Source of the DNA: Peromyscus leucopus
Taxonomy: Eukaryota > Chordata > Mammalia > Rodentia > Cricetidae
Reading direction: 5' to 3'
DNA length: 64,000 nt
Assembly (NCBI RefSeq): GCF_004664715.2
Contig: NC_051083.1
Location: forward strand, 94,269,920-94,333,919
The translations under genes were made by a program, and so were the position numbers. Positions 34,513-45,337 of the stretch are shown one piece after another; position 1 is the first letter of the stretch; each line of letters starts with the position of its first letter. The notes under the pieces were generated by a model, which did no database searches, had not been told where the DNA came from, and worked only from the letters and a program-made list of their open reading frames with translations.

Positions 34513-37150
34513 TGCACACCCCCCAAAACCTCCACAATGCAGAACTAACATCCAATATACAAACCAACCACCACCACCAAAAAAACCTAGGCCTTTTGCT
34601 GATTATCTCTCTTTTAAAGTAAATTCAATGGAATCCACCAACTTTGCTATTTTCTACTGCTTTTGTTTGTACTTTGTGAGCTTCTTCATGCCTGAATCCC
34701 ATCCCAACATTTTTCGTATTTTTGAGATATTCAATCCTGGTTTCTTTCTAGGACTTTCACATAAGTGATTTTATCTCTTTGTCTGTTATTCCTGCCCTCA
34801 GAAATGCTACAGCTCTATCTCTTCTTCGTCGTCCATTATAAATCTTCATCGTCAAAAACACTGCTCTGATCTGACCATTGCATATTGTACATGTATCGAA
34901 ACGACACATGGTACTTCATAAATATGTATAGTTACTATGTGTCAGTCAATTAAATAATATCCTGTTCCCTTCCTCCCAGAATCCCTATCTTCTGCCAGGC
35001 AGATTTACATGGAACTCATGCAACAATGATACAGACCACATTACCCTTTTTGTACTTAATGCTGTCTGTGTCGCCTAACAAAACCTATCACAATCCTCTA
35101 TTACTTAGTATTAACCTCATGTGGTGTATTTGGCAACAATGTAAGCTTGGGAAGCAGGGACTGTATATTGACTACATGTTTTCCTGTTTCTTTCTGGGTA
35201 CCAAGAGGTCTTAGAACATAATGGGGAAAAGCATAAGCTTTGGATCAGTAACATCTGGGTGTAAGCCCTTGTTCTGCCCATGGCAAGTTATGTGACCATT
35301 GCATATAAAATACTTACCCGGGTTACTGTCATCTAGTAAGCTGTTATCACTGGGTAACCTGTAATGTAGCTCAGATACTCTTAACCAATTTGTGCAGTTG
35401 TGAAATGTTTCAGTATTTTCATTTCAGTTTTAGCATTTCCAGTTTTGAAGATTCTTTTTGATCAGATAGGACATTTTCAGAGAGTATTTTATGTAACTGA
35501 TTCAAACATCAGGCCCCACACTCATCCAGTAGAACATGATTCTTCATCATTTGAAGAATGGAAACAGAGAGGGTGGTATGGGACGCCTTTGTGTTCAATA
35601 TGGATAAGCTTGTGCATGTGTGTGTTGTCCACGTGGGTTCTGTGCAGCTACTCATATGTGTGATTTTTTTTCCAAAGCAGACTTTATGGCATGTGTTTGT
35701 ACAGTGCGTCAATACAAATTACTTAGGAGTAGGCGTCCCCAAACACTTTAATGTACACAGCCAGTTGAGTCACACTATCGGTTAACATACAGTTCCTGGT
35801 ACTAACCCTTTCCAGCCTCTCTACTATCGCTAGGTAAGCAATCTCAGACTACTCAATGGAAGCTGACTCATTCTTACTGTTAAAACATGATTTGCCAAAG
35901 AACTTTCGGCATAGTTCTTCCCTGTGGTACAGGAAACAAGTAGTTCCCAAATTCTACTGGACAGGAACCCTCATGGCCCTCTTTAAATATACACCTGAAG
36001 TCCCCCTGCTTCATAGTACAAATTAGCATTTTTCTAGAAGCTTCTGGAAGATTCTCAGTCAGATACCCAGAGTATACACTTGAAAACTGCAACTTCATAT
36101 TAGGTTCATTACTGATAGGAATTCAGGTCTTGTACGTGTGCACAGCAGGGCAAGGGTTACTCTCTTTGTATAGCAACATCACAAAATTCACTTGAGAGTT
36201 TGATTTGTTGGAGTTCTTACCCTGAAACTTCCAATTTTGTTGTTGATACAACTAAAAATTACATGGTACTTTTTAATGTTTGCAAGGCAAAGCAGTGTTA
36301 ACCTGCTATTATTGTTGGGACTGATTATGTTAAAAAAACAACAAATATAATACATCAAATGCATCTAAATGAGTGTTATCCTTCAAAAGATTGAGCTTGA
36401 GATACTATGAATATGAAAAATAGAGTTCACCATACTGCTTTTAAGCATTTGGTGGGTGCTAATATCAAACCAGGTCCTTAAGCCACAGTGATTTAACCAT
36501 ACATTAACAGCACCTGTTCCAGAGCCAGGTGACTCTGGAAGCCCTGGCTCTGGCATCTAGATGATTATTGAAACACCTTCTTTGGAATCATTCAACAGAA
36601 ATATAATATGTAGGCTCTAAGCACTGACAATATAATGCCTATTCATATACAATTTAAAACTAAAAATACAAACCATAAAAATATATTTTAAAAGTCCCAT
36701 AAACTCTGATTTCTTCATGGTAACTGTTTTGGTGAATAAACACTACATTGTGAAAATCTTTAGCTAAGGATGTCTCACTCTCATTCTTTTGTTTCTATAG
36801 ATCTTTATCTCTTTGATTCACATGTAGCTTTCCTAAGAATGGCATAGATTTCTTATGGAAACCTCAGATTGCCTCAGAGCTCACAAACCAGTCAAAGGTA
36901 ACAGACTACTGTAATCACACCTCATTTATTAACTACAAAACAGCATTACTTTGATGATCACTTGCCTTATAAATGAGACTTGGCCTCAAATGACTTAACT
37001 GTTTCCAAAGAGTAAATCTCATTCGTGTGATAATGTTTTAACACTATCCAAGACATTAGAATATTTAAAATTGTTTTACTGTATCTCATAATCCAGAAAA
37101 ATAAAGTTCAGATGTATTGAACCTATATTCATAAGTTTTTCCATTTACAA
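34511..37150. other. Unassigned intergenic sequence, largely repeat-free
   Basis: The longest stretch without recognisable recent repeats in the left two thirds, apart from a MIR-like piece at 35225-35315. No coding gene recognised. Conserved non-coding elements are possible but invisible without alignment. Confidence 0.5.
35225..35315 (+). repeat. MIR SINE, partial
   Basis: TAAGCTTTGGATCAGTAACA followed by TTCTGCCCATGGCAAGTTAT and GTGACC follows the MIR 5' half. Confidence 0.45.
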
Positions 37151-37261
37151 AGTAGTTCTTATATATTAGCTATGTGTCAGGCACTGTTCTAAACCCTCAG
37201 AATAGTGAACAAAACCTGTGAATTCTTATCCTTCTGAATCATACATTCTTCCTAGTAAACT

Positions 37262-37560
37262 AGTACAGTATCCCCTTCTTGTTAATGGAAGATATGTTCT
37301 AAGACCCCTGATGAGGCCTGAGACTGCAGCTACTGCTTAACATTATATATACACACACTCTATTTTCTCCTATACATGCATGCCTAAGACAGAGTTTAAT
37401 TTATAAATTAAGCTCAATAAGGGATTGATTAAAAGTAACAATTAAAAGAGAATAATTACAATATAATGAAAGCTACTTAATGAGGGTTTTTTTTTATTTC
37501 TAGAGTTTAGTATTTAGTAGTTTTGAGGTATGGTTGACCCTGAGTAACTGAAATCATGGG
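37262..37560 (+). repeat. Tigger-like DNA transposon remnant
   Basis: Starts AGTACAGTATCCCCTTCTTG, includes AAGACCCCTGATGAGGCCTG and TTTAATTTATAAATTAAGCT, and ends GTTGACCCTGAGTAACTGAA, similar to the opposite strand of the Tigger-type remnant at 23988-28343. Confidence 0.55.
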
Positions 37561-37654
37561 GGAAAGAAGCAGACAGGGAAGAAGAGAGTACTGTATGTTA
37601 GAACAAGCGAAAAGGTCCAGGGGGATTGGAAGTCTGATGAGAAGTCAGAATGGA

Positions 37655-37800
37655 AAATTGTGTGAACAGCTTGTAATCCAGTACTCAGAAGGCCCTCAGA
37701 TGCAGAAGGGTCATTGAAAATTTAAGACCAGTCTGGTCCTACACAGTGAGTTCCATGTGAGCCGGGGCTACATAGCAAAACCCTATCATTTGAAACAGTG
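37655..37800 (+). repeat. B1-like SINE, diverged
   Basis: CAGCTTGTAATCCAGTACTC ... CACAGTGAGTTCCATGTGAG ... GGGGCTACATAGCAAAACCC. Confidence 0.7.
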
Positions 37801-38639
37801 AGTAAAAAATGGACACCTTGGGGACAAAAAAAAAAAAAACAGTTTAGCAGAGACTAGAAGATAACACAGGAATTCTCTCTGTTTATCTCCTAGAGGAAAT
37901 ATTCCTATGTAGTGTCAGCCACCAGAAGGAATATTCTAAAAAGTGAGAACTTGCCTTATGGGCTGGCGACTCAATAAGGAGAGCTGTGTGGCTGATGCAG
38001 AGGAGTGAGAGGCAAGTATGGTAGATGAGGTCACAGAGGTTATGGGGTTGGTGAGACATGAATTCCAGGGTCTTTCAAATATTCTAGTTTTAAAAAAAAA
38101 CTTTAAAAATTTTTAATATTATGCTTTATTTAACCCAATGGATTCCAGATGTTATTTCAACATGTAATCTGATGTGTGTGTGTTGTACTACAACACATCA
38201 CAATTCAAACTAGCCATTTTAAGAATGATTGAGGGTGATTCATAGCATTAACTTGGGTCTACACAGGCACACAGACACATATGTCACATATATGCCTACA
38301 CACATGAAAAGTGGAAAAAGATTTAAAAAATTCCTAGCCACCTTGCAAGAGTTCAGAATCCATAGCTCTGAGAAAAACAGAGAAGGCACTAGACTTGATT
38401 TAACTTGGAACCTATCTTGCTCCATCAGCAACATAGAACATATTGGTCGAGGCACAGCTGTGAAGGCAGGGCAGTATCACGTTGTAACTGTGATAACAGC
38501 GCAAATGAAAGAAACATTCTCATTGTTAACAAGGCTTTGAGAAACGTGCACTCTTTCACATTCTTGGTAGAGATTTAGGTTTATGAACAGTTTCTGGTGG
38601 ACAAGTTTGTAGTCCACCAAAATTTAAATACTAGTGTTC

Positions 38640-39025
38640 TTTCATTCAGCAATCTTTCACTAGGAACCCAATCTACAGAAACAATTATACAACCTATAGA
38701 TACCTAATTGGCAAAAATGGTCATATGAATGGGCAAAATATAAGCAAAAGATGTTCTTAGCACCATCGTTCATAGTAGTAAAACATGGAAATGATTTATT
38801 CTATTATTAATTTTCTATTGGTATAGAAGAAAGTATAGTATGCTTATACTATGAAATATTATGTAGTCTTCAAAACAAGTAGAGCACACCTGAAGATGTA
38901 ATTGGACATAAAGACAAAGATAATAAAGCTGCTTTTTATGTAGAAAATCAAATTATAGAGTAATATGCATAACATGATCAATTTTCTGTTAAAAATCATT
39001 ATGTGTCTCTTGAAAGGATTTTGTT
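38640..39025 (+). repeat. Ancient L1M-type remnant
   Basis: Diverged blocks in the order of old mammalian L1 3' regions: CATAGTAGTAAAACATGG, then ATACTATGAAATATTATGTA, then AGAGTAATATGCATAACATG. Divergence indicates great age. Confidence 0.6.
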
Positions 39026-39041
39026 TCTAGGTTTTGCTTGT

Positions 39042-39125
39042 TTGTTTCTTTGAGACAGAATCTCAGACTTTTGCTGGGTTGGCCTTGAACTCAGAGAAAT
39101 TTTCCTACCTCAGCTTCTCATGTAC
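39042..39125 (-). repeat. B1 SINE fragment, antisense
   Basis: TTTGAGACAGAATCTCAGAC ... TTGGCCTTGAACTCAGAGAA. Confidence 0.7.
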
Positions 39126-39317
39126 TGTTCATTGTGTGTTTCTGTGTCAGCATAGAAAATGCTAACAGCCTGTTGCTTGTGAGTATGAGGATGAAATTGA
39201 ACATTTGGGTGAAGGACTAGTGGTGTGATTTTCTTTTGTACATCCCTTTATTTTTAAAATTCCTTTGCATTCTAAATGAATTACTTTTATAATTTTTAAG
39301 TTAAAAAATGAGAGAGT

Positions 39318-39445
39318 ACCTTTCTGAATGGAGATGGAGGAGGACTGGTTGGGGGGTAGATGGGACGTGGGGGGAAGAAATGGAAGAAGAGGCGGGAGGA
39401 GAAACTGTAGTCGGTATGTAAAATAAATGAAAAATTGTAATAAGA
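39318..39445 (+). repeat. Short L1 tail with 13-bp target duplication
   Basis: L1-type polypurine 3' end (GGAGATGGAGGAGGACTGG ... AAATAAATGAAAAATTGTAA). It is flanked by AAAATGAG[A/G]GAGT at 39305-39317 and 39446-39458, a target duplication with one mismatch. Confidence 0.7.
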
Positions 39446-39554
39446 AAATGAGGGAGTGACGAGGCCACACTTTTCTGAACGTTCCCAGGAGAGAACTCAA
39501 CAGGCAGCACATTTGTTACAATATAATCAGTGTGCCACTGTGGATTGTGATGGG

Positions 39555-39665
39555 AACAGCCTCTATTATGCACTGTGTGGCCTTGGGAAAAAAACACGAT
39601 GTTTCTGAACTTCAGTTTTCTCATGTAGAAAATGTAGATAATACCTGCCTTACTTATTTTATCTC
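39555..39665 (+). repeat. MIR SINE, partial
   Basis: CACTGTGTGGCCTTGGG, TCTGAACTTCAGTTTTCTCA and GATAATACCTGCCTTACTT are MIR-type. Confidence 0.7.
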
Positions 39666-40137
39666 TAGTTATGGAAAGAAAATGGAAAAGCAGTTTAAAA
39701 ATTATAGAGCCCTCTAAAAATGTGAAGACTCATATTTTATGTGCCAGTTAACGGACCACTTCTTTTGAGCAGTGGTCAAGCAACATAAAAATTCAGTTCC
39801 AAGTAGGTGATTTGCATGATTTCCTAGAGTTTAATGGAACTCCTGAGTTTTATGTAGCAGCAGTATAGATATTTCACTTGAATGTTCCAGAGTGTTTTGT
39901 GTGAACTATCCCTATACAGATAGGTTTACTCTACTTCACTAATCTTAAAGCCAATTACTTTAGTCATGTAGCATTAGTCAGCAAGCTTTTCCATGCTTAG
40001 TGTCTAGCATTCATTCCTCTATGGCTAGGTGGCTAGATATCCAGGTTTATCTGGGTCTGTCTCAGTTTACCCTGACCATCTTGTATAATTGCCAATAATG
40101 CCCTTTTTATTCCACCAAGTATCCTAGTTATAATGAA

Positions 40138-40500
40138 TGCCTTAGGGTTTCTATTGCTGTGATAACACAAGATAACAAAAAACAACCCGGGAAAGTGTTC
40201 TTTGGCTTACATATTCCAGGTCATAGTCCAGTGGAGGAAGCCAAAGCAGGAATTTAAGGCAGGACCTGAAGCAGAAGCCATGGAGAAATGCTGCTTAGTG
40301 CCTTTGCTTCCCCTGGCTTTCTCAGTTTGCTTTCTCATACACCCCAGTACCACAGTGGTTTGTGCACCCCCCACATCAATCATTAATCAAGAAAGCATCA
40401 TGTAGGCTTGCCTATAGGCCAAATATGGAGGCATTTTCTCAGTTGAGATCTCTTTTCCCAGATATGTCTAGGTTATCGTCCGGTTGATACAAACGAACCA
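40138..40500 (+). repeat. Rodent dispersed repeat, uninterrupted copy
   Basis: Begins CCTTAGGGTTTCTATTGCTG and includes GGACCTGAAGCAGAAGCCAT and CATCAATCATTAATCAAGAA. It belongs to the same family as 24708 onward and 33214-34206. Confidence 0.7.
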
Positions 40501-40524
40501 GGCAATCAGTTATATTGACACTCT

Positions 40525-40715
40525 ACTATGGTCACATATGGAACATGGGAGGAACATAGAAAGCCCCTGGTTGAAAAACACCATACCTAAAAAGAAGACT
40601 AGGTCATGAAATTTGAGAGGAAGGGAGAATGGGAGGAAATAGAGTGGGGAGATGGGTGTGGAGATGATATAAATACAGTACTCACATAGTGAAAATCTCA
40701 ACAAAAAGAAAAAAC
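40525..40715 (+). repeat. L1-type 3' tail, short
   Basis: Purine-rich block (AGGAAGGGAGAATGGGAGG ... GGAGATGATATAAATACAG) ending in an A-rich tail (AAAGAAAAAACAGAAAA). It resembles a short L1 3' end. Confidence 0.5.
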
Positions 40716-42690
40716 AGAAAATGGCTAAATCAAAACAAGCTCTCTTTCTCTACCCGACTCCCATACCAAGAGAAATGCCAGTGGTTTCTAAATGAAAATG
40801 GTGGGTCTTTGGGAGACTTCTAAAAGCTGAGGCTTAACCAGGGCTCATAAGAACTGGTGAAGGCCTCCAGAGGGCCACCCTACGAGCTGTCCTCTGGTGC
40901 AGAACTTTCCTTATACTTTTTATCCTCATCACATTGATTAATTCTCATGATCCAAAATTTATTTAGAGAACAGAAGCAATTGATCATCAAATAGTGAAAA
41001 AGAGGTTGCAAATTGTTCATTGTTCTCTCCTGCCTTGAAGCTGGGATCTTCTTTTACAGAAGGGACTGTTTCCTGGAGGAATACAGATAGAAAGAAAAAA
41101 GAAATTTGGAGTATGAGATATCTGCGGAGTGAATTTTCCCTTAATGACAACCTAGGAACTCAGGGGACTGTGAAGGTGGGCTCAGAAAGGAAAGGAGGTA
41201 TCAGGGGCATGCAATACTTATTTGCAGAAAAATGTCTTGTGCACAGTTCTTGCCTTGAACGGGAAAACATGTTTTTAAACTCTGCCACCTGCTATTTCTT
41301 CTCTTTCTCCCCATTCTCTATTGCCTAATACCCAGAATTAGGCTGATTCTCAAGTAACATCTGCATAGGTCTGGGAATATGACTCATCATATTGCTTCTG
41401 CAATAATAATTGATTACTAGGTACATTTTTGGACACACTCTTAAGTTATGACCTTCCTGCATAAGGACTCATCTTTCTCCCTTAAGGGTCTCACTCTCCC
41501 TCAAAGGGTTCACAGTCACTGGATGTAGGTGAGACTCAGTTAATAAAAAGGAAACTACAGAGAACAATTGAGTATCAACTGTCCAATACTGATTTTCTCC
41601 AAACAAAATGTAAATTTATGACAGAGGTATCCCAGCGAGGGCTGGCATGTATATTTACAAAGCCTAAGAACATGCTTAGACATCAAAGTGAGGGAATAGA
41701 AAATTCTGAGGAATGGAAGTCCTTAAGGTTTGGTGTCAGACATGGGTGTGGATAGGAAAAGTCTGGAAGGAGGTGTTAGGTCTGATAGACGTGAAATGGT
41801 TTTCTTAAGAGGGAGGAATTCACTTCACTAAAGAAAGTTGGAAGTAAAATCGTTTTTTGTAAATTAAAGTTCATAAAACATATCATTTAAAATGAGTGCT
41901 TTTCATCTGACTAAACACTTTGAGCAATAAATTTTTGCAGCATTTATTGTGGCTATAGTTCAGATGTAATGAGGACTAGATCATGAAAAGCTGGGAATCC
42001 AGATGAAAGACTCTAGGCTTGCTGGCAGTCCACAGACAATGTTAATGAAAATGCATCATTAGAGTTGGGACATTAGCCTGAGACTGGTATACTGATGAAG
42101 GAGAAAAAAGTCCAGAAGAGCATTCAGGAGGCTGCTGCTGTAAACTAGATCACAACGGAAGCAGCAGGTTGGAGAAGGGACAAATTTGAGAGTCACTGTG
42201 GAGATGGAAGCAGCAGGACTCAGGGAGGCCCTTAGGTTTCTCAGAGTTCCTTAAGCATGAGAGGAACTCTGTCTGAAATTCATGTTCACATTTTCCCATG
42301 CCCTTCTAGTGAACCTCTAATTTCTGAAGAAACCCTGTAGCATCTATGAAGTAACTTAATTCTGCAAAAATGCAGACTCACCTAATGCCAGACTTGGAGC
42401 ATCTATTCACTTACCTGATTTTGCACATTAGGTTAGTGAGTGTTACTGTGTTTCTAACTTTGGAGACATGAGAATGGAATTTTACTTGCAATTTTGATAG
42501 AAGGTGTTTATACTGGTGGTCCTTCAAAAAAAAGTCATGTGCCTTGAATTTGTTCCCATAGAATGAATACATTTTTACTTCATAGTCTCTGGGCCCTTCT
42601 TCTGAACCTCAAATCCCCTGAAGAAACTGTATCACCAGTTTACTAACCTAGTTTATGAAAGGTGCTTAGTGGATCAATGCTCTAAGACTT
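40716..42690. other. Repeat-poor upstream flank of Vsig1
   Basis: Within about 2.5 kb of the Vsig1 start codon and without recognisable SINEs or L1. This is a reasonable place for distal regulatory elements, which I cannot identify from sequence alone. Confidence 0.5.
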
Positions 42691-42830
42691 TCGTGGAACT
42701 ATGGGAAATTAATTAGCCTTGTCAAATTTTATTTGTATAAGTTCTCTTCCAACTATATCTTTGTGGAACTATTTGAAATTAATTAGCCTTGTCAAATTAT
42801 ATTTGCATACGTTCTCTTCCAACTATATCT
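42691..42830. repeat. Two-copy 70-bp tandem duplication upstream of Vsig1
   Basis: Two adjacent 70-base units, 42691-42760 and 42761-42830, differ at only a handful of positions (for example ATGGG versus ATTTG). Both end with the same CTCTTCCAACTATATCT block. The unit is not a recognisable SINE or simple repeat. It ends 339 bp before the first Vsig1 ATG, so it may lie within the promoter region. Confidence 0.9.
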
Positions 42831-42889
42831 TCTCTCCTCCAAGTACAAGTTTTTAATAAGGTTGATTTTAAACAATGAAACCTAAGAGA

Positions 42890-43169
42890 ATCTGTACAAA
42901 GAGCTGGAAGAATTTAAATCCATGAGTTTATTATTAACACAGTAGCAAATATATCAAGGGAACACACCCCGGGAAAAGTGTTTCAAATAAACACAGATCT
43001 GCTCAGAGAGGTCTGTACCCAATAAGCAAGCTGGAAAAGGCCTATTTGCTTGATGATGCCCAGCAGATAAGCCAGGCAAACCTCGGTGTGATTGAAGAAG
43101 CCAGTTTGAAACTCAGCCTAGTTCAGGCAAACTCCTGACTGGCACCTGCTGCTCCAAGCGATTCTCAGA
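42890..43169 (+). promoter_or_regulatory. Candidate Vsig1 promoter-proximal region / 5' UTR
   Basis: Repeat-free sequence directly upstream of the start codon. It contains a forkhead-type motif AAATAAACA at 42986-42994, a GATA motif AGATAA at 43065-43070, and AT-rich TATA-like stretches such as TTTAAAT near 42914. VSIG1 is known as a stomach-enriched gene, and forkhead and GATA factors act in foregut epithelium, so these sites are plausible inputs. They are short motifs and I cannot place the transcription start. Promoter status is inferred from position only. Confidence 0.4.
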
Positions 43170-43221
43170 ATGATGGTGTTCGCATTTTGGAAGGTCTTTC
43201 TGATCTTAAACTGCCTTGCAG
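43170..43221 (+). CDS. Vsig1: Vsig1 coding exon 1: signal peptide
   Basis: Encodes the start of VSIG1: Met-Val-Phe-Ala-Phe-Trp-Lys, then the hydrophobic run VFLILNCLA, a signal peptide that directs the protein to the secretory pathway. The exon ends one base into a Gly codon and is followed by the strong donor GTAAGG at 43222. There are two adjacent in-frame ATGs, at 43170 and 43173. Human VSIG1 as I recall it begins MVFAFWKVF, which matches the second. The second also has the better context (A at -3, G at +4), so I number residues from it, but I leave the exon open to the first ATG. The identification rests on near identity to the remembered N-terminus of the mammalian protein and on continuation into exon 2 in the right phase. 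Intron 1 is 7862 bp. Confidence 0.9.
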
Positions 43222-44639
43222 GTAAGGAATGGATCTAACAACCACCTACGGCAACTGGAAGTCGAATTTCTCTTTAGACTAAAATTGCAAATTTTTACAA
43301 AAATCTTCTTCTCCCAGACTTCCAAGAGATTGTGATTAACGTGCTGGTTATTTTCAGAACTCTTGTTTAGCAAATATGTTCTGTGTTGATGATTGGGAGG
43401 TCAGTCTGCGGTAAAATTGGCTTACACAGCTTCTGAAATGTGTTTCCCAGTTTCTTTGTTTTCCTGTTTTCTTTATTTAGTTCGAAAGGTAAACATGTAA
43501 ATTTACTCAGAAAGCACAGTTTGTGCTTAAAGATAAGATTTCTGTTTTAGTTCAGTGTATCCCCTAAGCTGGGGCTCAAGACTACGTGAGCATATTTGTG
43601 GAGAGAGGAGAGAGAGACTCCTGGAGTGCTCGGTTAGCGAAGATTTCCCATGGAGAGTAGTTTTCGAGTTGTAGGAATGTATTGCAGAAATTATACAATT
43701 GACTTATGTAACAATATGGTTGATTTTAGGAATTTGAGCAGAACAAAATCATTTTTAGAGCCTCAAATCCCTGTGTTTATTAAGCTCAGGAGACACAATT
43801 TATTTGGAAAGTCCCTTGGCTGAGTTTTTAAAGCTAATGCCTTGTATATTTTGAATCTGTTCTGATGGTAAGTTAAGTTTATGGTAGCTACAATAATATT
43901 GTTTATCAAACAAGGGAACTCTTTTAAGTCATGAGTAATGTTAGGCTGTCATTAGCATGCAATTTTATAAACATATTTAATGATACAAAAACATGCTCAA
44001 GATAAAGTATGTGAAAAGTCATGACACACAACATTAATTATAATAAATTAAAAGAAGATAATATAACAATCATGATTACTTCTGGGTGATATGATTAAAA
44101 ATTTTGATGTTATTTCCTTGATATTTTATGATTCGGAAAAACATTAATTGTAATACTGCCTTGTGGTTAGTAGTAAATCTTTAAATATCCATTGTTAAAT
44201 GTTTTAACAAAGATGTTATATGGAGTCAGAAGTCACCAGAAAGCAATTTTGAATTTATTCCATGATCTATCCTGGTCATAGAGCTGGAAACATGTTACTT
44301 AGTTACTTTATCTTAGAGTTTTGTTTTTATTTAATAGGTGAGGAAAATCTTGGTCATCTTTTTCATTTGTTAGCTAGTTTGGGTCAAACCATAGGTTTTC
44401 TGTACCAACCCTCTATGAGCACACCTTTAGTCAGCATAATTCTTTATGTAAAGCCTTACTCTGTTCTATATTAGACATAGGATCACAACAGATACATGAA
44501 TGACTTTTATTATAAGTATGTACATATATCTATATATAATTTTACTGATGATGAATATAATGGATATTCACTATATTTGAGAATATGGAAATTTATAAAT
44601 AAAATATAATCTTACCACTCAGATTTGAGTACATTATCT

Positions 44640-45337
44640 ATTTTTCTTTATAAGAATGGATATTACCCAGTGGTTGGCTGTGGATCTCTGCATCTGCTTC
44701 CCTCAGTTACTGGATGGAGATTCTATGATGACAGTTAGGGTAGTCACCAATCTGATTACAGGAGACGGCCAGTTCAGGCACCCTCTCCACTATTGCTAGT
44801 AGTGTTAGCTGGGGTCATCCTTGAGGATTCCTGGGAACTTCCCTAGCACAGGTTTCTCCCTAACTCCATAATGGCTCTCCTGGAGTCCAGTCGAAGAGAG
44901 GGAGGAGGGATTAAATGAGCAAGAGGGGTCAAAATCATGATGGGGAAACCCACAGAGACAGCTGACCCAAGCTAGTGGCTGCTCACGGGATCTGGACTGA
45001 CAGCTGGGGAGCTTGCATGGGACGGAACTAGGCCCTCTGAATGTGAATGACAGTTATGTGGCTTGGTCTGTTTGTGGGGCCTCTGGCAGTGGGACCAGGA
45101 TCTGTCCCTGGTGCATGAACTGGGTTTTTGGAGCCCATTCCCTATGGGGAGATACCTTGTTCAACCTTGATGCAGGGGGAGGAGCTTGGTCCTGCCTTAA
45201 CTTGATATGCCAGGCTTTGTTGACTCCCCATGGGAGGCCTTACCCTTTCTGAGGAGTGGATGGGGGTTGGGTTGGGGGAAGTAGGAGGAGGGGAGGGATG
45301 GGGTTGGTATGTAAAATGAAAAATTTTCAAAAAAGGA
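44640..45337 (+). mobile_element. L1 3' UTR fragment in Vsig1 intron 1
   Basis: Carries the L1 3' UTR pattern: TTGATATGCCAGGCTTTGTT, CCATGGGAGGCCTTACCC, a G-rich polypurine tract near 45255-45300, and an ATGAAAAATTTTC A-rich end. It is sense relative to Vsig1. Confidence 0.78.

Noticed and set aside
1..43169. Search for an upstream neighbour of Vsig1 such as Tex13b
   Set aside because: I saw no long single-exon frame or other exon set matching it. It probably lies further upstream, outside the window.
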